NCBI RefSeq assembly: GCF_003576455.2
Contig: NZ_CP032869.1
Coordinates: 3,410,001 to 3,474,000, forward strand
Length of the DNA: 64,000 nt
Reading direction: 5' to 3'
Origin: Mucilaginibacter celer
GTDB lineage: Bacteria > Bacteroidota > Bacteroidia > Sphingobacteriales > Sphingobacteriaceae
Every line of letters begins with the position of its first letter. Positions within the stretch are counted from its first letter, which is position 1. Of this stretch, positions 42,042-50,060 are shown in pieces. The notes beneath the pieces are model-generated. The model was not told where the DNA came from. It did no database searches and worked only from the letters and a program-made list of their open reading frames with translations. The position numbers and the translations under genes are program-made.

Positions 42042-45000
42042 ATGAAAAATAAAATCACCCTGATTATATTTTTACTTTTCTGCTCAACGGCTTCGGCAAC
42101 CGTTTATGATTGGGTTGGCGGTGCCTCGCCCAATCCGAATGCCTGGACCGATAAAAACAACTGGAAAGTACCCGGCACCCTGGGTATTGGATTTACAACA
42201 CCATCAGCGGCACCATCATCAACAGATGATATCCAGGTTGGGGTCAATTTCACTTTCAGCAGCGGCAACGCGCCTATTATAACTTCAAATACCACCTGCG
42301 CGTCGCTTAGCATCGGCACCTTACAATCTTCAACAATAACAGTTTCGGGCAGCAGCGTTACGCTGACCGTAACAGGTGCTATAAAACAACTGCCAAGCAC
42401 TATTTCGATAAGTATTTTGGGCAGCAATACGGTAACCGGTACCCTGGCCGGCACGGGCAATATCAGCTGCGCTTCTGTACAGGCCGGCGATTTGATCACA
42501 TTTTTAAATGTGCTTGCTTTAACCACCAACAATGTTCAGTTGGTATCATCGGTGGCTAATTTAACCGTAAGCGGCAATATAGGCGTATATAGTACGGCGT
42601 ATCTTGTTCTTACCATTCCGTTAGGGTATAATAACGCTGCGTTTTATTTAAGAGGAGGAACCGCAACTGTTGCCGGGCAAATTGCTACAAAAAACGTTAG
42701 CAGCGGCGTATTGGCCGTAGGTTCAACACCCTCGTCGTCCACTTTCACCATTGATGTACCTGCTGCATCAACATCTACCCCCAATTTAAAGCTTACCAAT
42801 GCCACCCCGCTGGACGGTACCAGCATTGCGGGCTCGATAGATTTTTACAATAACGGCGGCGGTTCAGGCACCTGCTCGGTTGAGTATTCGGGTGCGAGTG
42901 CGCAAACTGTTTATACTGAAAGCTCTTCGTTGCTCAATATCAGTCCGTCGGCTTACCAAAATATCATTTTTTCATCTGCCGGCACCAAAAACGTTGGTTC
43001 GGGTAATCTGAGTATTAACGGCGACTGGAGTTCGGCATCGGGAAAAGTTGACGTGATTACCAATAACCCATCCGTAATTTTTGGTGGCGGCACTCAATCC
43101 CTCAGCGAATCAGGATCAGATTCGGGCAACGGCGTAGTTTTCAAAAACGTGTTTTTCCAGGGCACAAATACAAAAACCATGTCGGGTGCTGGAAAATTCG
43201 CGGTTTCATCCCTTGGTATCCTTACTATGGGCGGCTCGGCAACTTTAGTCAGCGGTGGTATCCTTACACTAAAATCGGATGCTTCCGGTTCGGCTACAGT
43301 TGCCAGCGTTCCATCTGGCACGGCAATCACTGGTAATGTGAATGTGCAGCGTTATGTTAACGGCGGCGCATGGTATTATCGTGGCTACCGGCTACTTACA
43401 TCGCCCGTTAATAACGGATCGGGAAATTTCCGATTGGAGTACCTGAAGCTTTCGGCTTTTGTAACAGGTACAACCCAGGCCACAGGAGGTTTTGATACAT
43501 CGCCAAATGCCAATAACCCCAGCATTTATTTTTTCAGGGAAAATACAGCTTATACAAACAATTCGTTTACAACCGGCAATTTCAGAGGGGTTAACAGTTT
43601 GGGTTCAACTCCTTATTCGTTTGATAACGAAGGTAGTACCTATAGTTTACCATCAGGTAATGGCTTCCTGTTTTTTTTCAGGGGCGACAGGTCATCCGGC
43701 ATAAGCTCGGCAACCGTAATTTCGCACGTGCCCGAAAACACCACTTTTACAGCAACCGGCACCCTTAATCAAGGTAATATCACTGTTAAACAATGGTACA
43801 CCGGCGGGGCGCTTATATATACCACCACCACAGGCAGCCGGGTACAGGGCTACAACCTGGTGGGCAACCCCTATGCAAGCACCATTAATTTCGAAAAATT
43901 TAACCGCAAAGGAACAGCGGGTGCTGTGGCCGATGCAAGCTCATCTATTTACATTTCGGGGCAACAGGCACAGGTTTATACAACCAACTCAACACTAACA
44001 CCACCTTCGGTTTTTATATGGGTATTTAACCCTACCACCAAACAATACGAAACCTATCAGCAAAACGCTAACCAAATTACGTCGGTGGCCGATACCACAA
44101 CCACCGTAAACCCCGGCTTACAAAGTGTTACCGGTGGCGTAGCCAGCAATATGATAGCCAGCGGACAAGGTTTTTTTATACGCGCTACAGCCAGCGGGCA
44201 AACCATGACTTTCAGAGAATCGGCCAAAACAAGTACCCAGCCAAATTCGGCATCGCTTACCGGGGTATTCAGCATTCCTAAAGATAAAACGCCAATAGCC
44301 ATGGCATTTAGTTCCAGCAGCAAACTTGCTGCTACCGAAGCAAGCACGAACGTACCTAAACCTTACGCCTGGCCAATGCCGTTAATCAGGCTGCGACTAA
44401 TTAAAGATTCGATTAATTTTGATGGCGTAGTGATTGTACTTGTAAAGGGCGTGTCATCGGCATATAATGCAGATAAAGATGCAGAAGACCTTGGCGGAAA
44501 CGGCGCACCGGAAAGCCTCTCGGTATTATCCAGCGATAGTGTTAAGATCACCATTCACCGCCGCCCCTTCCCCGGCAAACAGCAGCAAACTATACCTTTA
44601 TTTGTAGATGCCACTGCATCCGGCGATTATAAACTGCGCCTGACTGATCTGAAAGATCTGCCTGATTTGTACGAGGTATGGATTAAAGATAATCTGACCA
44701 AAGATTCGGTATTGGCTAAGGTAAACAGTGACTATAACTTCAGCATCGATAAAACAAACCCTGCCAGTTTTGGCATGAACCGCTTTCAGCTTATTGTACG
44801 CCAAAGCATTGCACATTTGGCTAAACTGCTTAATTTTACCGCACAAAAAATAAACGATTGCTCAAAACTTAGCTGGATTGCTCAAAACGAAGCTAACTAC
44901 ACCACCTATATCGCCCAACGCAGCACCGACGATGGCAAAACGTTTATTACGCTCGATACCGTTTATTCCAGCAATGCTAAAAACTATGCTGTGATGGATG

Positions 45001-45368
45001 CGAAACCTGCAAATGGATTAAATCAATACCGGCTAACCCAAATTGATCTGAACGGCGACACAACCTTATCCAAAATTGTCCCACTAATGTATGCCGATAC
45101 TAAAAACACTATTAGCGAGGTTATGAGTATATATCCCAACCCTGCAACCGATGTGGTATACGCACAAATGAGATTAAAAACCAACGGACCAATCAATTAT
45201 CGCATCAATATTACCAATATGGAGGGCAAGGTGGTTGCTACTGCCAATGCATCGCAAGCCAGCTGGCAAAACAATGTTGATGCATTTATACCGGGCACCT
45301 ATATTATGCAGGTTGTTGATGTAAAGGACAATACGCTTTTAGGTGTAAAGAAATTTATCAAAAAATAG
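42042..45368 (+). CDS. Large T9SS-secreted surface protein, paralogue 2
   Basis: This 1108-aa protein is a tandem paralogue of the gene 226 bp upstream. It has a signal peptide (ending TASA), then TVYDWVGGASPNPNAWTDKNNWKV and a Ser/Thr/Gly-rich repeat region. The shared blocks are GNVNVQRYVNGGAWYYRGYRLLTSPV, LVGNPYASTINFEKFNR, IWVFNPTTKQYETYQQNANQ and ASGQGFFIRAT. Next comes the stretch VSSAYNADKDAEDLGGNGAPESLS and a T9SS type A sorting domain (MSIYPNPATDVVYAQM...GTYIMQVVDVKD...VKKFIKK). The repeat regions differ most between the copies. Its stop is 2 bp from that of the convergent NlpC/P60 gene. Confidence 0.85.
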   Translation: MKNKITLIIFLLFCSTASATVYDWVGGASPNPNAWTDKNNWKVPGTLGIGFTTPSAAPSSTDDIQVGVNFTFSSGNAPIITSNTTCASLSIGTLQSSTITVSGSSVTLTVTGAIKQLPSTISISILGSNTVTGTLAGTGNISCASVQAGDLITFLNVLALTTNNVQLVSSVANLTVSGNIGVYSTAYLVLTIPLGYNNAAFYLRGGTATVAGQIATKNVSSGVLAVGSTPSSSTFTIDVPAASTSTPNLKLTNATPLDGTSIAGSIDFYNNGGGSGTCSVEYSGASAQTVYTESSSLLNISPSAYQNIIFSSAGTKNVGSGNLSINGDWSSASGKVDVITNNPSVIFGGGTQSLSESGSDSGNGVVFKNVFFQGTNTKTMSGAGKFAVSSLGILTMGGSATLVSGGILTLKSDASGSATVASVPSGTAITGNVNVQRYVNGGAWYYRGYRLLTSPVNNGSGNFRLEYLKLSAFVTGTTQATGGFDTSPNANNPSIYFFRENTAYTNNSFTTGNFRGVNSLGSTPYSFDNEGSTYSLPSGNGFLFFFRGDRSSGISSATVISHVPENTTFTATGTLNQGNITVKQWYTGGALIYTTTTGSRVQGYNLVGNPYASTINFEKFNRKGTAGAVADASSSIYISGQQAQVYTTNSTLTPPSVFIWVFNPTTKQYETYQQNANQITSVADTTTTVNPGLQSVTGGVASNMIASGQGFFIRATASGQTMTFRESAKTSTQPNSASLTGVFSIPKDKTPIAMAFSSSSKLAATEASTNVPKPYAWPMPLIRLRLIKDSINFDGVVIVLVKGVSSAYNADKDAEDLGGNGAPESLSVLSSDSVKITIHRRPFPGKQQQTIPLFVDATASGDYKLRLTDLKDLPDLYEVWIKDNLTKDSVLAKVNSDYNFSIDKTNPASFGMNRFQLIVRQSIAHLAKLLNFTAQKINDCSKLSWIAQNEANYTTYIAQRSTDDGKTFITLDTVYSSNAKNYAVMDAKPANGLNQYRLTQIDLNGDTTLSKIVPLMYADTKNTISEVMSIYPNPATDVVYAQMRLKTNGPINYRINITNMEGKVVATANASQASWQNNVDAFIPGTYIMQVVDVKDNTLLGVKKFIKK

Positions 45369-45370
45369 CA

Positions 45371-46135
45371 TTACGGAATAAAACGCCTGATACCGCAAAG
45401 CTTGTGGGTATGGCGTTTTTGATCGGCCGAGTAGATGCCCTCATTGTCGATGGTATCTGTTTTTACCTTGCCCGATGCATGAATGATGTGCTCATTGTTA
45501 AGCAGAATGCCTACATGGGTTACCTTTCCTTCGGCATTATCAAAAAAGGCCAGGTCGCCGGTTTTTGCTTCCTGCAACGATTCTACCTTTTTGCCTTCCT
45601 TTACCTGCATGCTGGCATCACGTTTTAGCCTGATGCCTTTCATTTTATAAACAACCTGGGTAAAACCGGAGCAATCAATACCAAAATGCGTACGGCCGCC
45701 CCATAAATACGGCGAGTTTAAAAATGATTTGGCGGTGGCGGTAATATCTTCACGCTCGCCTATTTCGCCTATGATCTCAAAACGCTCGTTGCCTATGCGG
45801 CAGGATGTACCTTCCAAAAAAGTGAGGGAACTACCTGCAGGCAAATAAATTACGCTGTTATCGCTTATTTTCCAGGCCTGGGTAACGGCCCGGTAGGTTA
45901 GTTGTGGGGCGTGATGTTTTATATGTTTGTAAGCGATGTGCCCTAACATGGCAAATTGCAGGCGCCCTATCCAGCCAATGTAGCCGTCATTTTCGGCAAT
46001 TATTTTAACCCAGTTGGTTTGCCACTCGGTAATTTCAAAAGCCTCTCCAAATAATAATTGCGAAACCTGCTCACTCCGTTCGTTAGGCTCAGCCCTGAGC
46101 GGAATTACGGCAAGGTTACAGATCCCGTATTCCAT
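45371..46135 (-). CDS. SH3-domain NlpC/P60 (C40) cell-wall hydrolase
   Basis: This 254-aa protein has an N-terminal bacterial SH3-type domain (MEYGICNLAVIPLRAEPNERSEQVSQLLFGE..., about 1-60). A linker SH3-like region follows, then an NlpC/P60 peptidase from about residue 135. The catalytic Cys is in FGIDCSGFTQVVYKMKG and the His in KVTHVGILLNNEHIIHASG. It would cleave peptidoglycan stem peptides, most likely gamma-D-Glu-diaminopimelate. No convincing signal peptide is present, so its location is open; such YkfC-like enzymes can be cytoplasmic recycling enzymes. The ATG at 46135 is preferred over one six codons upstream. Confidence 0.88.
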   Translation of the reverse strand: MEYGICNLAVIPLRAEPNERSEQVSQLLFGEAFEITEWQTNWVKIIAENDGYIGWIGRLQFAMLGHIAYKHIKHHAPQLTYRAVTQAWKISDNSVIYLPAGSSLTFLEGTSCRIGNERFEIIGEIGEREDITATAKSFLNSPYLWGGRTHFGIDCSGFTQVVYKMKGIRLKRDASMQVKEGKKVESLQEAKTGDLAFFDNAEGKVTHVGILLNNEHIIHASGKVKTDTIDNEGIYSADQKRHTHKLCGIRRFIP

Positions 46136-46522
46136 AGTTGATGTAAACGTCAAATTAACAAAAAATACACAGCGTATTTACAAGCTGTATACGCAACGTT
46201 AAAAAAAATGATACTGTTTATATAATTGGTATTTGTATTTGCCTCAGGGGAAGGCTTTACGATGATACGAATATTTTTTGGGATTTTAAATAATAAACCC
46301 GGCACCGGCATTACTCACCCCGCCATCGTCGCGCTTGTCACCCCTCCTCTACGCTGCGCATAAAGAAGGGATTTCTTATTTTTTATTTTACTTTTCCTAC
46401 CCTCTTTCCGGCCTGTCGTAGAGAGGGTGGTCCAGCGTAGCATAGACCGGGTGAGTAAATTATGCGCGCGGTTATTCTTTTTTTAGTTGGCGATAGCTCT
46501 ATCAATCCTCATCAACCACAAA
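46136..46522. other. Non-coding stretch with an outer inverted repeat
   Basis: The 439-bp gap between two minus-strand genes holds no supported gene. It carries TTACTCACCC (about 46310-46319) paired with GGGTGAGTAA (about 46449-46459). Between them lie CCCTCCTCTACGCTGCGCA and CTCTTTCCGGCCTGTCGTAG, TAGAGAGGGTGGTCCAGCGT, whose halves are partly complementary. This looks like another palindromic repeat element. The rest is AT-rich. Confidence 0.5.
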
Positions 46523-46552
46523 AAAAGGGAGACACTAAAGCGTCTCCCTTTT
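46523..46552 (-). terminator. Terminator of the ferredoxin gene
   Basis: AAAAGGGAGAC (46523-46533) and GTCTCCCTTTT (46542-46552) form a perfect 11-bp stem with an 8-nt loop, 22 bp after the ferredoxin stop on the minus strand. It ends in a T-run on that strand. Confidence 0.85.
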
Positions 46553-46574
46553 CAATATCATATAAAAACGATTA

Positions 46575-46928
46575 CTATTCGTTCATGTGCAGCCAATCTT
46601 TTTTGGCAAGCAGTTCTTCTTCTGTTTCGCGGATATCTTCGTCATCAACACAGCAATCAACCGGGCAAACGGCAGCGCACTGAGGTTCATCGTGGAAACC
46701 AACACATTCGGTACATTTATCGGGTACGATGTAATATATATCGTCGGATAAAGCAGCTTGTGATTCTTCGGCATTAAGGGTGTTACCATCGCCAAAATCA
46801 ATTACCCCTCTCAAGCCGGTACCATCGCTAAAACGCCATGCCGCACCTGCATCGTAGATGGCATTATTAGGGCATTCGGGTTCGCAGGCCCCGCAGTTTA
46901 TGCATTCGTCGGTGATTTTAATCGCCAT
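46575..46928 (-). CDS. 2[4Fe-4S] ferredoxin
   Basis: This 117-aa dicluster electron carrier has the first cluster motif CINCGACEPECPNNAIY. A 40-residue insertion with GAAWRFSDGTGLRG follows, then the second motif CTECVGFHDEPQCAAVCPVDCC, which has a longer spacing between the second and third cysteines. The shape resembles YfhL/Chlorobium-type ferredoxins. It acts in the cytoplasm. It is divergent from an acyl-CoA reductase gene, and the two -7 boxes face away from one another, so a functional pairing is possible. Confidence 0.92.
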   Translation of the reverse strand: MAIKITDECINCGACEPECPNNAIYDAGAAWRFSDGTGLRGVIDFGDGNTLNAEESQAALSDDIYYIVPDKCTECVGFHDEPQCAAVCPVDCCVDDEDIRETEEELLAKKDWLHMNE

Positions 46929-46954
46929 ATTTCTAAATATCTAATAATCTCAAT

Positions 46955-46989
46955 TAACTTTGCCTGCAAATTGCAAGCGTACAAATATA
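46955..46989. promoter_or_regulatory. Divergent promoters between ferredoxin and acyl-CoA reductase genes
   Basis: TAACTTTG (46955-46962) on the plus strand and TATATTTG on the minus strand (46982-46989) both match TAnnTTTG, one for each gene. Between them sits TGCAAATTGCA (46965-46975), an 11-bp near-palindrome that could be an operator. No -33 boxes are clear. Confidence 0.5.
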
Positions 46990-47029
46990 ACAAAAAAAGG
47001 GGTTGAGGGTTTAATCACCTAACATATAT

Positions 47030-48055
47030 ATGTCAAAAATTAATATAAAACATTCAATAAATTCATTTACTGAGTTGGGCAGGCAGCTTTTAGCACCCGA
47101 TGCCGTGCTTACCAACCTTATCAATAACGAGCAATACCACAATGCATGGTTTACGCCCGATAGCGTAGCCGAGGCAGTAAAAGCCATTGGCAACATGCTA
47201 AATACCGCCGATCTGGAAGCGTGGTTTTCAAAATACGATCTTGAAAATAACAAGCCAGCCAAAAAAGTTGGATTAATCCTGGCAGGTAATATTCCCCTGG
47301 TGGGTTTTCATGATGTGCTGTGTGTAATATCGTCTGGAAATAAAGCGCTGATCAAAGCATCATCACAAGATGCCCGCCTAATAAAAGCCGTGTTAGAAAA
47401 ACTGGTGGCTATTGATCCATCATTTGCAGATAGTTATAGCTTTGTTGAACGCCTTGAAGGTTTTGATGCTGTAATAGCTACCGGCAGCAACAACAGCTCG
47501 CGTTATTTTGATTATTACTTTGGCAAAGTGCCCAACATTATCCGTAAAAACCGTAACAGTATAGCGGTACTAAGCGGCAATGAAACTGCAGAGCAGCTAT
47601 TTGATTTAGGACATGATATTTTAGATTACTTCGGTCTTGGTTGCCGTAATGTATCTAAAGTACTGGTACCGGAGGGTTATGATTTTACCTTCTTCTTCGA
47701 ATCAATAGAAAATCACAAAGCCATTATCAATCACCACAAATACAACAACAATTACGATTATAACAAATCCATTTACTTAGTTAATGGTGATAAACATTTT
47801 GACAATGGATTTTTAATGGTTAAGGAAGATGACAGGCTGACATCCCCATTGTCAGTACTATTTTTCGGTTATTATAATGATGTGGCAGATGCAGAAAATA
47901 TCATCACACAAAATACCGAAAACATCCAGTGCGTAGTGAGCGAATTGCCATTGCAAATCACCAACCAGATAGTAACCTTTGGCCAAAGCCAGCAACCCGC
48001 GTTATGGGATTATGCTGATGGCGTGGATACGATGGAATTTTTGTCAAATCTTTAA
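47030..48055 (+). CDS. LuxC-like acyl-CoA reductase
   Basis: This 341-aa protein has the aldehyde-dehydrogenase-type fold of the LuxC/acyl-CoA reductase family. The nucleotide-binding region is VGLILAGNIPLVGFHDVLCV and the catalytic Cys is in DILDYFGLGCRNVSKVLVP. A central segment FDAVIATGSNNSSRYFDYYFGKVPNIIRKNRNS carries the phosphate-contacting pattern. It would reduce fatty acyl-CoA to aldehyde with NADPH. In Bacteroidota this gene commonly adjoins a ferredoxin gene, as here. The product pathway is not shown by the window. Confidence 0.88.
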   Translation: MSKINIKHSINSFTELGRQLLAPDAVLTNLINNEQYHNAWFTPDSVAEAVKAIGNMLNTADLEAWFSKYDLENNKPAKKVGLILAGNIPLVGFHDVLCVISSGNKALIKASSQDARLIKAVLEKLVAIDPSFADSYSFVERLEGFDAVIATGSNNSSRYFDYYFGKVPNIIRKNRNSIAVLSGNETAEQLFDLGHDILDYFGLGCRNVSKVLVPEGYDFTFFFESIENHKAIINHHKYNNNYDYNKSIYLVNGDKHFDNGFLMVKEDDRLTSPLSVLFFGYYNDVADAENIITQNTENIQCVVSELPLQITNQIVTFGQSQQPALWDYADGVDTMEFLSNL

Positions 48056-48078
48056 ATAAACAATACCTTTGGGAGGCG

Positions 48079-48158
48079 AGCTGAAAGCCGAAGGCTTAAA
48101 GCTGAAAGCTGCCTTTGAAAATATATAGCTTTGGGCTTTGAGCCTTAAGCTTCAAGCT
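48079..48158. repeat. Imperfect inverted repeat, AGCTGAAAGCCGAAGGCT family
   Basis: Two 32-nt arms (48079-48110 and 48127-48158) are complementary at about 25 of 32 positions. The left arm is itself two tandem variants of AAGCTGAAAGC. A related word run (AAGGCTGAAAGCCGAAAGC) is at about 51228-51246 after dnaJ. The right arm ends 6 bp before the ATG of the next small gene. Confidence 0.65.
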
Positions 48159-48164
48159 AAAAAG

Positions 48165-48368
48165 ATGTATATCATAAAAGTAAAAGGCGTTGCCAAAATA
48201 CCTGATTATGTGCAGCTGAGAGACGATAAGTTTACCTTGCTGGCGTATTTCAGGGTTGACAGGCCTGATAAATCGCTGGATAAGGTGGGATTGGGCGATA
48301 AGGCCGAGCACATCATGAATATTATCAAGGATTTGCCGTTTGGGCAAATCTTAAAATTAGAGCTATAA
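48165..48368 (+). CDS. Small conserved-looking protein upstream of ftsE
   Basis: This is a 67-aa cytoplasmic protein, MYIIKVKGVAKIPDYVQLRD then FTLLAYFRVDRPDKSLDKVG and AEHIMNIIKDLPFGQILKL. It seems an alpha/beta fold and has no recognised family. It lies only 6 bp before the FtsE-type ATPase gene on the same strand, so the two are probably one transcript. The start at 48165 is the first ATG after the repeat; an upstream in-frame start at 48138 falls within the repeat arm. Confidence 0.7.
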   Translation: MYIIKVKGVAKIPDYVQLRDDKFTLLAYFRVDRPDKSLDKVGLGDKAEHIMNIIKDLPFGQILKLEL

Positions 48369-48374
48369 AATACA

Positions 48375-49055
48375 ATGATTGGAAATTCGATAATAAAGCT
48401 AAACAACGTTGATATTTTTCAACAGGCGCACCTGGTACTCAGCAACGTTAACCTGCATGTTGATAAAGGCGATTTTGTTTGGCTGATTGGCCAAACAGGA
48501 TCAGGAAAAAGTAGCCTGCTGAAAGTTATTTACGGCGATCTGGGTATTAAAGCCGGTACCGGTCATGCCTGTGGTTACGAGTTGAGCAAGCTGCCAGGCC
48601 GGGATATCCCCTACCTGCGCCGTAAGCTGGGTATCGTTTTCCAGGACTTTCAATTGCTAACAGACCGTACCATCGAGCAAAACCTCAACTTTGTGATGCG
48701 TGCTACCGGCTGGACAGATAAAAAACTGATTGCAGATAAAGCGCTTGACGTTTTGGAGAAGGTGGGCTTACGCTCAAAACTTAAAAAAATGCCGCACGAG
48801 CTTTCGGGCGGCGAGCAGCAACGCGTAGTAATTGCCCGCGCCCTGCTCAACGACCCCGAAATTATCCTGGCCGACGAACCAACCGGTAACCTCGACCCCG
48901 AAACATCCGAAGAGATTGTATTACTGTTGAAACAGATCAGCCAATCGGGCACCGCTGTTTTAGTAGCAACGCACGATTATCATATTATCCGGGCTTTCCC
49001 ATCGCGCATTATTAAATGCGAGAATGGTAAGGTTTTGGAAGATGTGGAAATATAA
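48375..49055 (+). CDS. ftsE: ABC transporter ATP-binding protein, FtsE type
   Basis: This 226-aa ATPase has Walker [10 protein letters not shown], signature LSGGEQQRV, Walker [15 protein letters not shown] and the switch His in [11 protein letters not shown]. Its overall length and the [16 protein letters not shown]-loop fit FtsE, which with FtsX links divisome assembly to peptidoglycan hydrolysis. No ftsX gene is adjacent, so the partner would have to lie elsewhere. It could also be another LolD-type ATPase. The sequence shows no truncation. Confidence 0.82.
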   Translation: MIGNSIIKLNNVDIFQQAHLVLSNVNLHVDKGDFVWLIGQTGSGKSSLLKVIYGDLGIKAGTGHACGYELSKLPGRDIPYLRRKLGIVFQDFQLLTDRTIEQNLNFVMRATGWTDKKLIADKALDVLEKVGLRSKLKKMPHELSGGEQQRVVIARALLNDPEIILADEPTGNLDPETSEEIVLLLKQISQSGTAVLVATHDYHIIRAFPSRIIKCENGKVLEDVEI

Positions 49056-49076
49056 GCTAAAACGCCTCTCTAACAA

Positions 49077-49170
49077 CGTCCTTGCGAGGAACGAAGCAAT
49101 CCCAAACTGTACAGGGCAACTTGCTTAGCTGCTCTGCCTATTGGGGATTGCTTCGTTCCTCGCAATGACG
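49077..49170. repeat. Palindromic element copy 5 (CGTCATTGCGAGG family)
   Basis: Arms 49077-49103 and 49144-49170 pair with one mismatch (CGTCCTTGCGAGG at the left tip). The core AAACTGTACAGGGCAACTTG is in the same orientation as copy 1. It lies between ftsE and grpE. Confidence 0.9.
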
Positions 49171-49294
49171 GCTCTTAGAAAGCACCTTGCCCATTTGTCG
49201 CTTCCCCTGTCACCCTTGCTTAAATTTATTGCATAGCACTGACAGCTTGACCGCTTTGCGGTTATGGCAGGATACTTGATTGGCACTACGTGCT

Positions 49295-49900
49295 ATGAAA
49301 TTTAACGATATGTTGAAAAAAAAGAAGCCGGTGAATACTAATAATACTGAAAATATAAACGACGTGAACAACGAGGAACTACAAAACGAAGGGCAGGAAC
49401 AAGCCCCCGAAACTGAAGCTGTCGAAACACAACAGGAAGCTGCTACACCTACTGCCGAAGAAAAATTAAAAGACGAATTGGCACAGGCTAATGACAAGTA
49501 CTTGCGTTTATATGCCGAATTTGATAATTTTAGAAGGCGTACCATTAAAGAACGCGAAGAAGCCCGCAAAACCGAAGGTAAAGATGTTATTGTAGCCCTT
49601 TTACCTGTACTTGACGATTTTGAACGCGCGCAACGTGCCATGGAAAAAGCTACCGAAGTTGCTTCTGTTAAGGAAGGCGTAGCTTTAATTCAGCACAAAC
49701 TGAAAAATATATTAGGCCAAAAAGGGCTTAAAGAAATGGCCTCAATAGGCACCGCCTTTGATGCCGACCTGCACGAAGCCATTACCAATATCCCTGCCCC
49801 TACTGATGACCAAAAAGGCCAGGTAATTGACGAAATGGAAAAAGGCTACACCCTTAATGACAAGGTGGTTCGCTTTGCCAAAGTAGTAGTAGGCGCGTAA
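49295..49900 (+). CDS. grpE: Nucleotide exchange factor GrpE
   Basis: GrpE releases ADP from DnaK in the cytoplasm. The 201-aa protein has an acidic disordered start (QNEGQEQAPETEAVETQQEA). A long coiled-coil helix follows (EEKLKDELAQANDKYLRLYAEFDNFRRRTIKE), then ALLPVLDDFERAQRA. The C-terminal beta domain ends YTLNDKVVRFAKVVVGA with the family motif GYTLNDKVVRPA-like. ATG 49295 is chosen; the longer frame begins at a TTG five codons earlier. It precedes dnaJ, separated by a 160-bp repeat-filled gap. Confidence 0.96.
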   Translation: MKFNDMLKKKKPVNTNNTENINDVNNEELQNEGQEQAPETEAVETQQEAATPTAEEKLKDELAQANDKYLRLYAEFDNFRRRTIKEREEARKTEGKDVIVALLPVLDDFERAQRAMEKATEVASVKEGVALIQHKLKNILGQKGLKEMASIGTAFDADLHEAITNIPAPTDDQKGQVIDEMEKGYTLNDKVVRFAKVVVGA

Positions 49901-49912
49901 AAATTAATTAGT

Positions 49913-50048
49913 GAATTATTGAATTAGCGAATTAGTGATTGACGCTTGTTTGCTTAATTCAGTTCATATAATGCTTTACTAATAAATAAAATATCAGAAT
50001 GTGAGTTAGGAGATTTTTCAAATCACTAATTCATTAATTCAATAATTC
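49913..50048. repeat. Inverted repeat between grpE and dnaJ
   Basis: Arms 49913-49940 and 50021-50048 (AATCACTAATTC...TTCAATAATTC type) match at 26 of 28 positions, with an 80-bp spacer. The words GAATTAGTGATT resemble the TTAGAGATTAGTGATT repeats elsewhere. No promoter or CIRCE-like element was recognised within. Confidence 0.75.
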
Positions 50049-50060
50049 GACATTAAAAAC

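Noticed and set aside
42104..42532. Long antisense frames in the T9SS genes (also 39262-39681)
   Set aside because: They are Val/Pro/Leu-rich low-complexity readings caused by the Thr/Ser/Gly repeat codons on the sense strand.
26946..49170. CRISPR array from the repeated CGTCATTGCGAGG sequences
   Set aside because: Copies are kilobases apart, each an inverted repeat, with no regular spacers and no cas genes.
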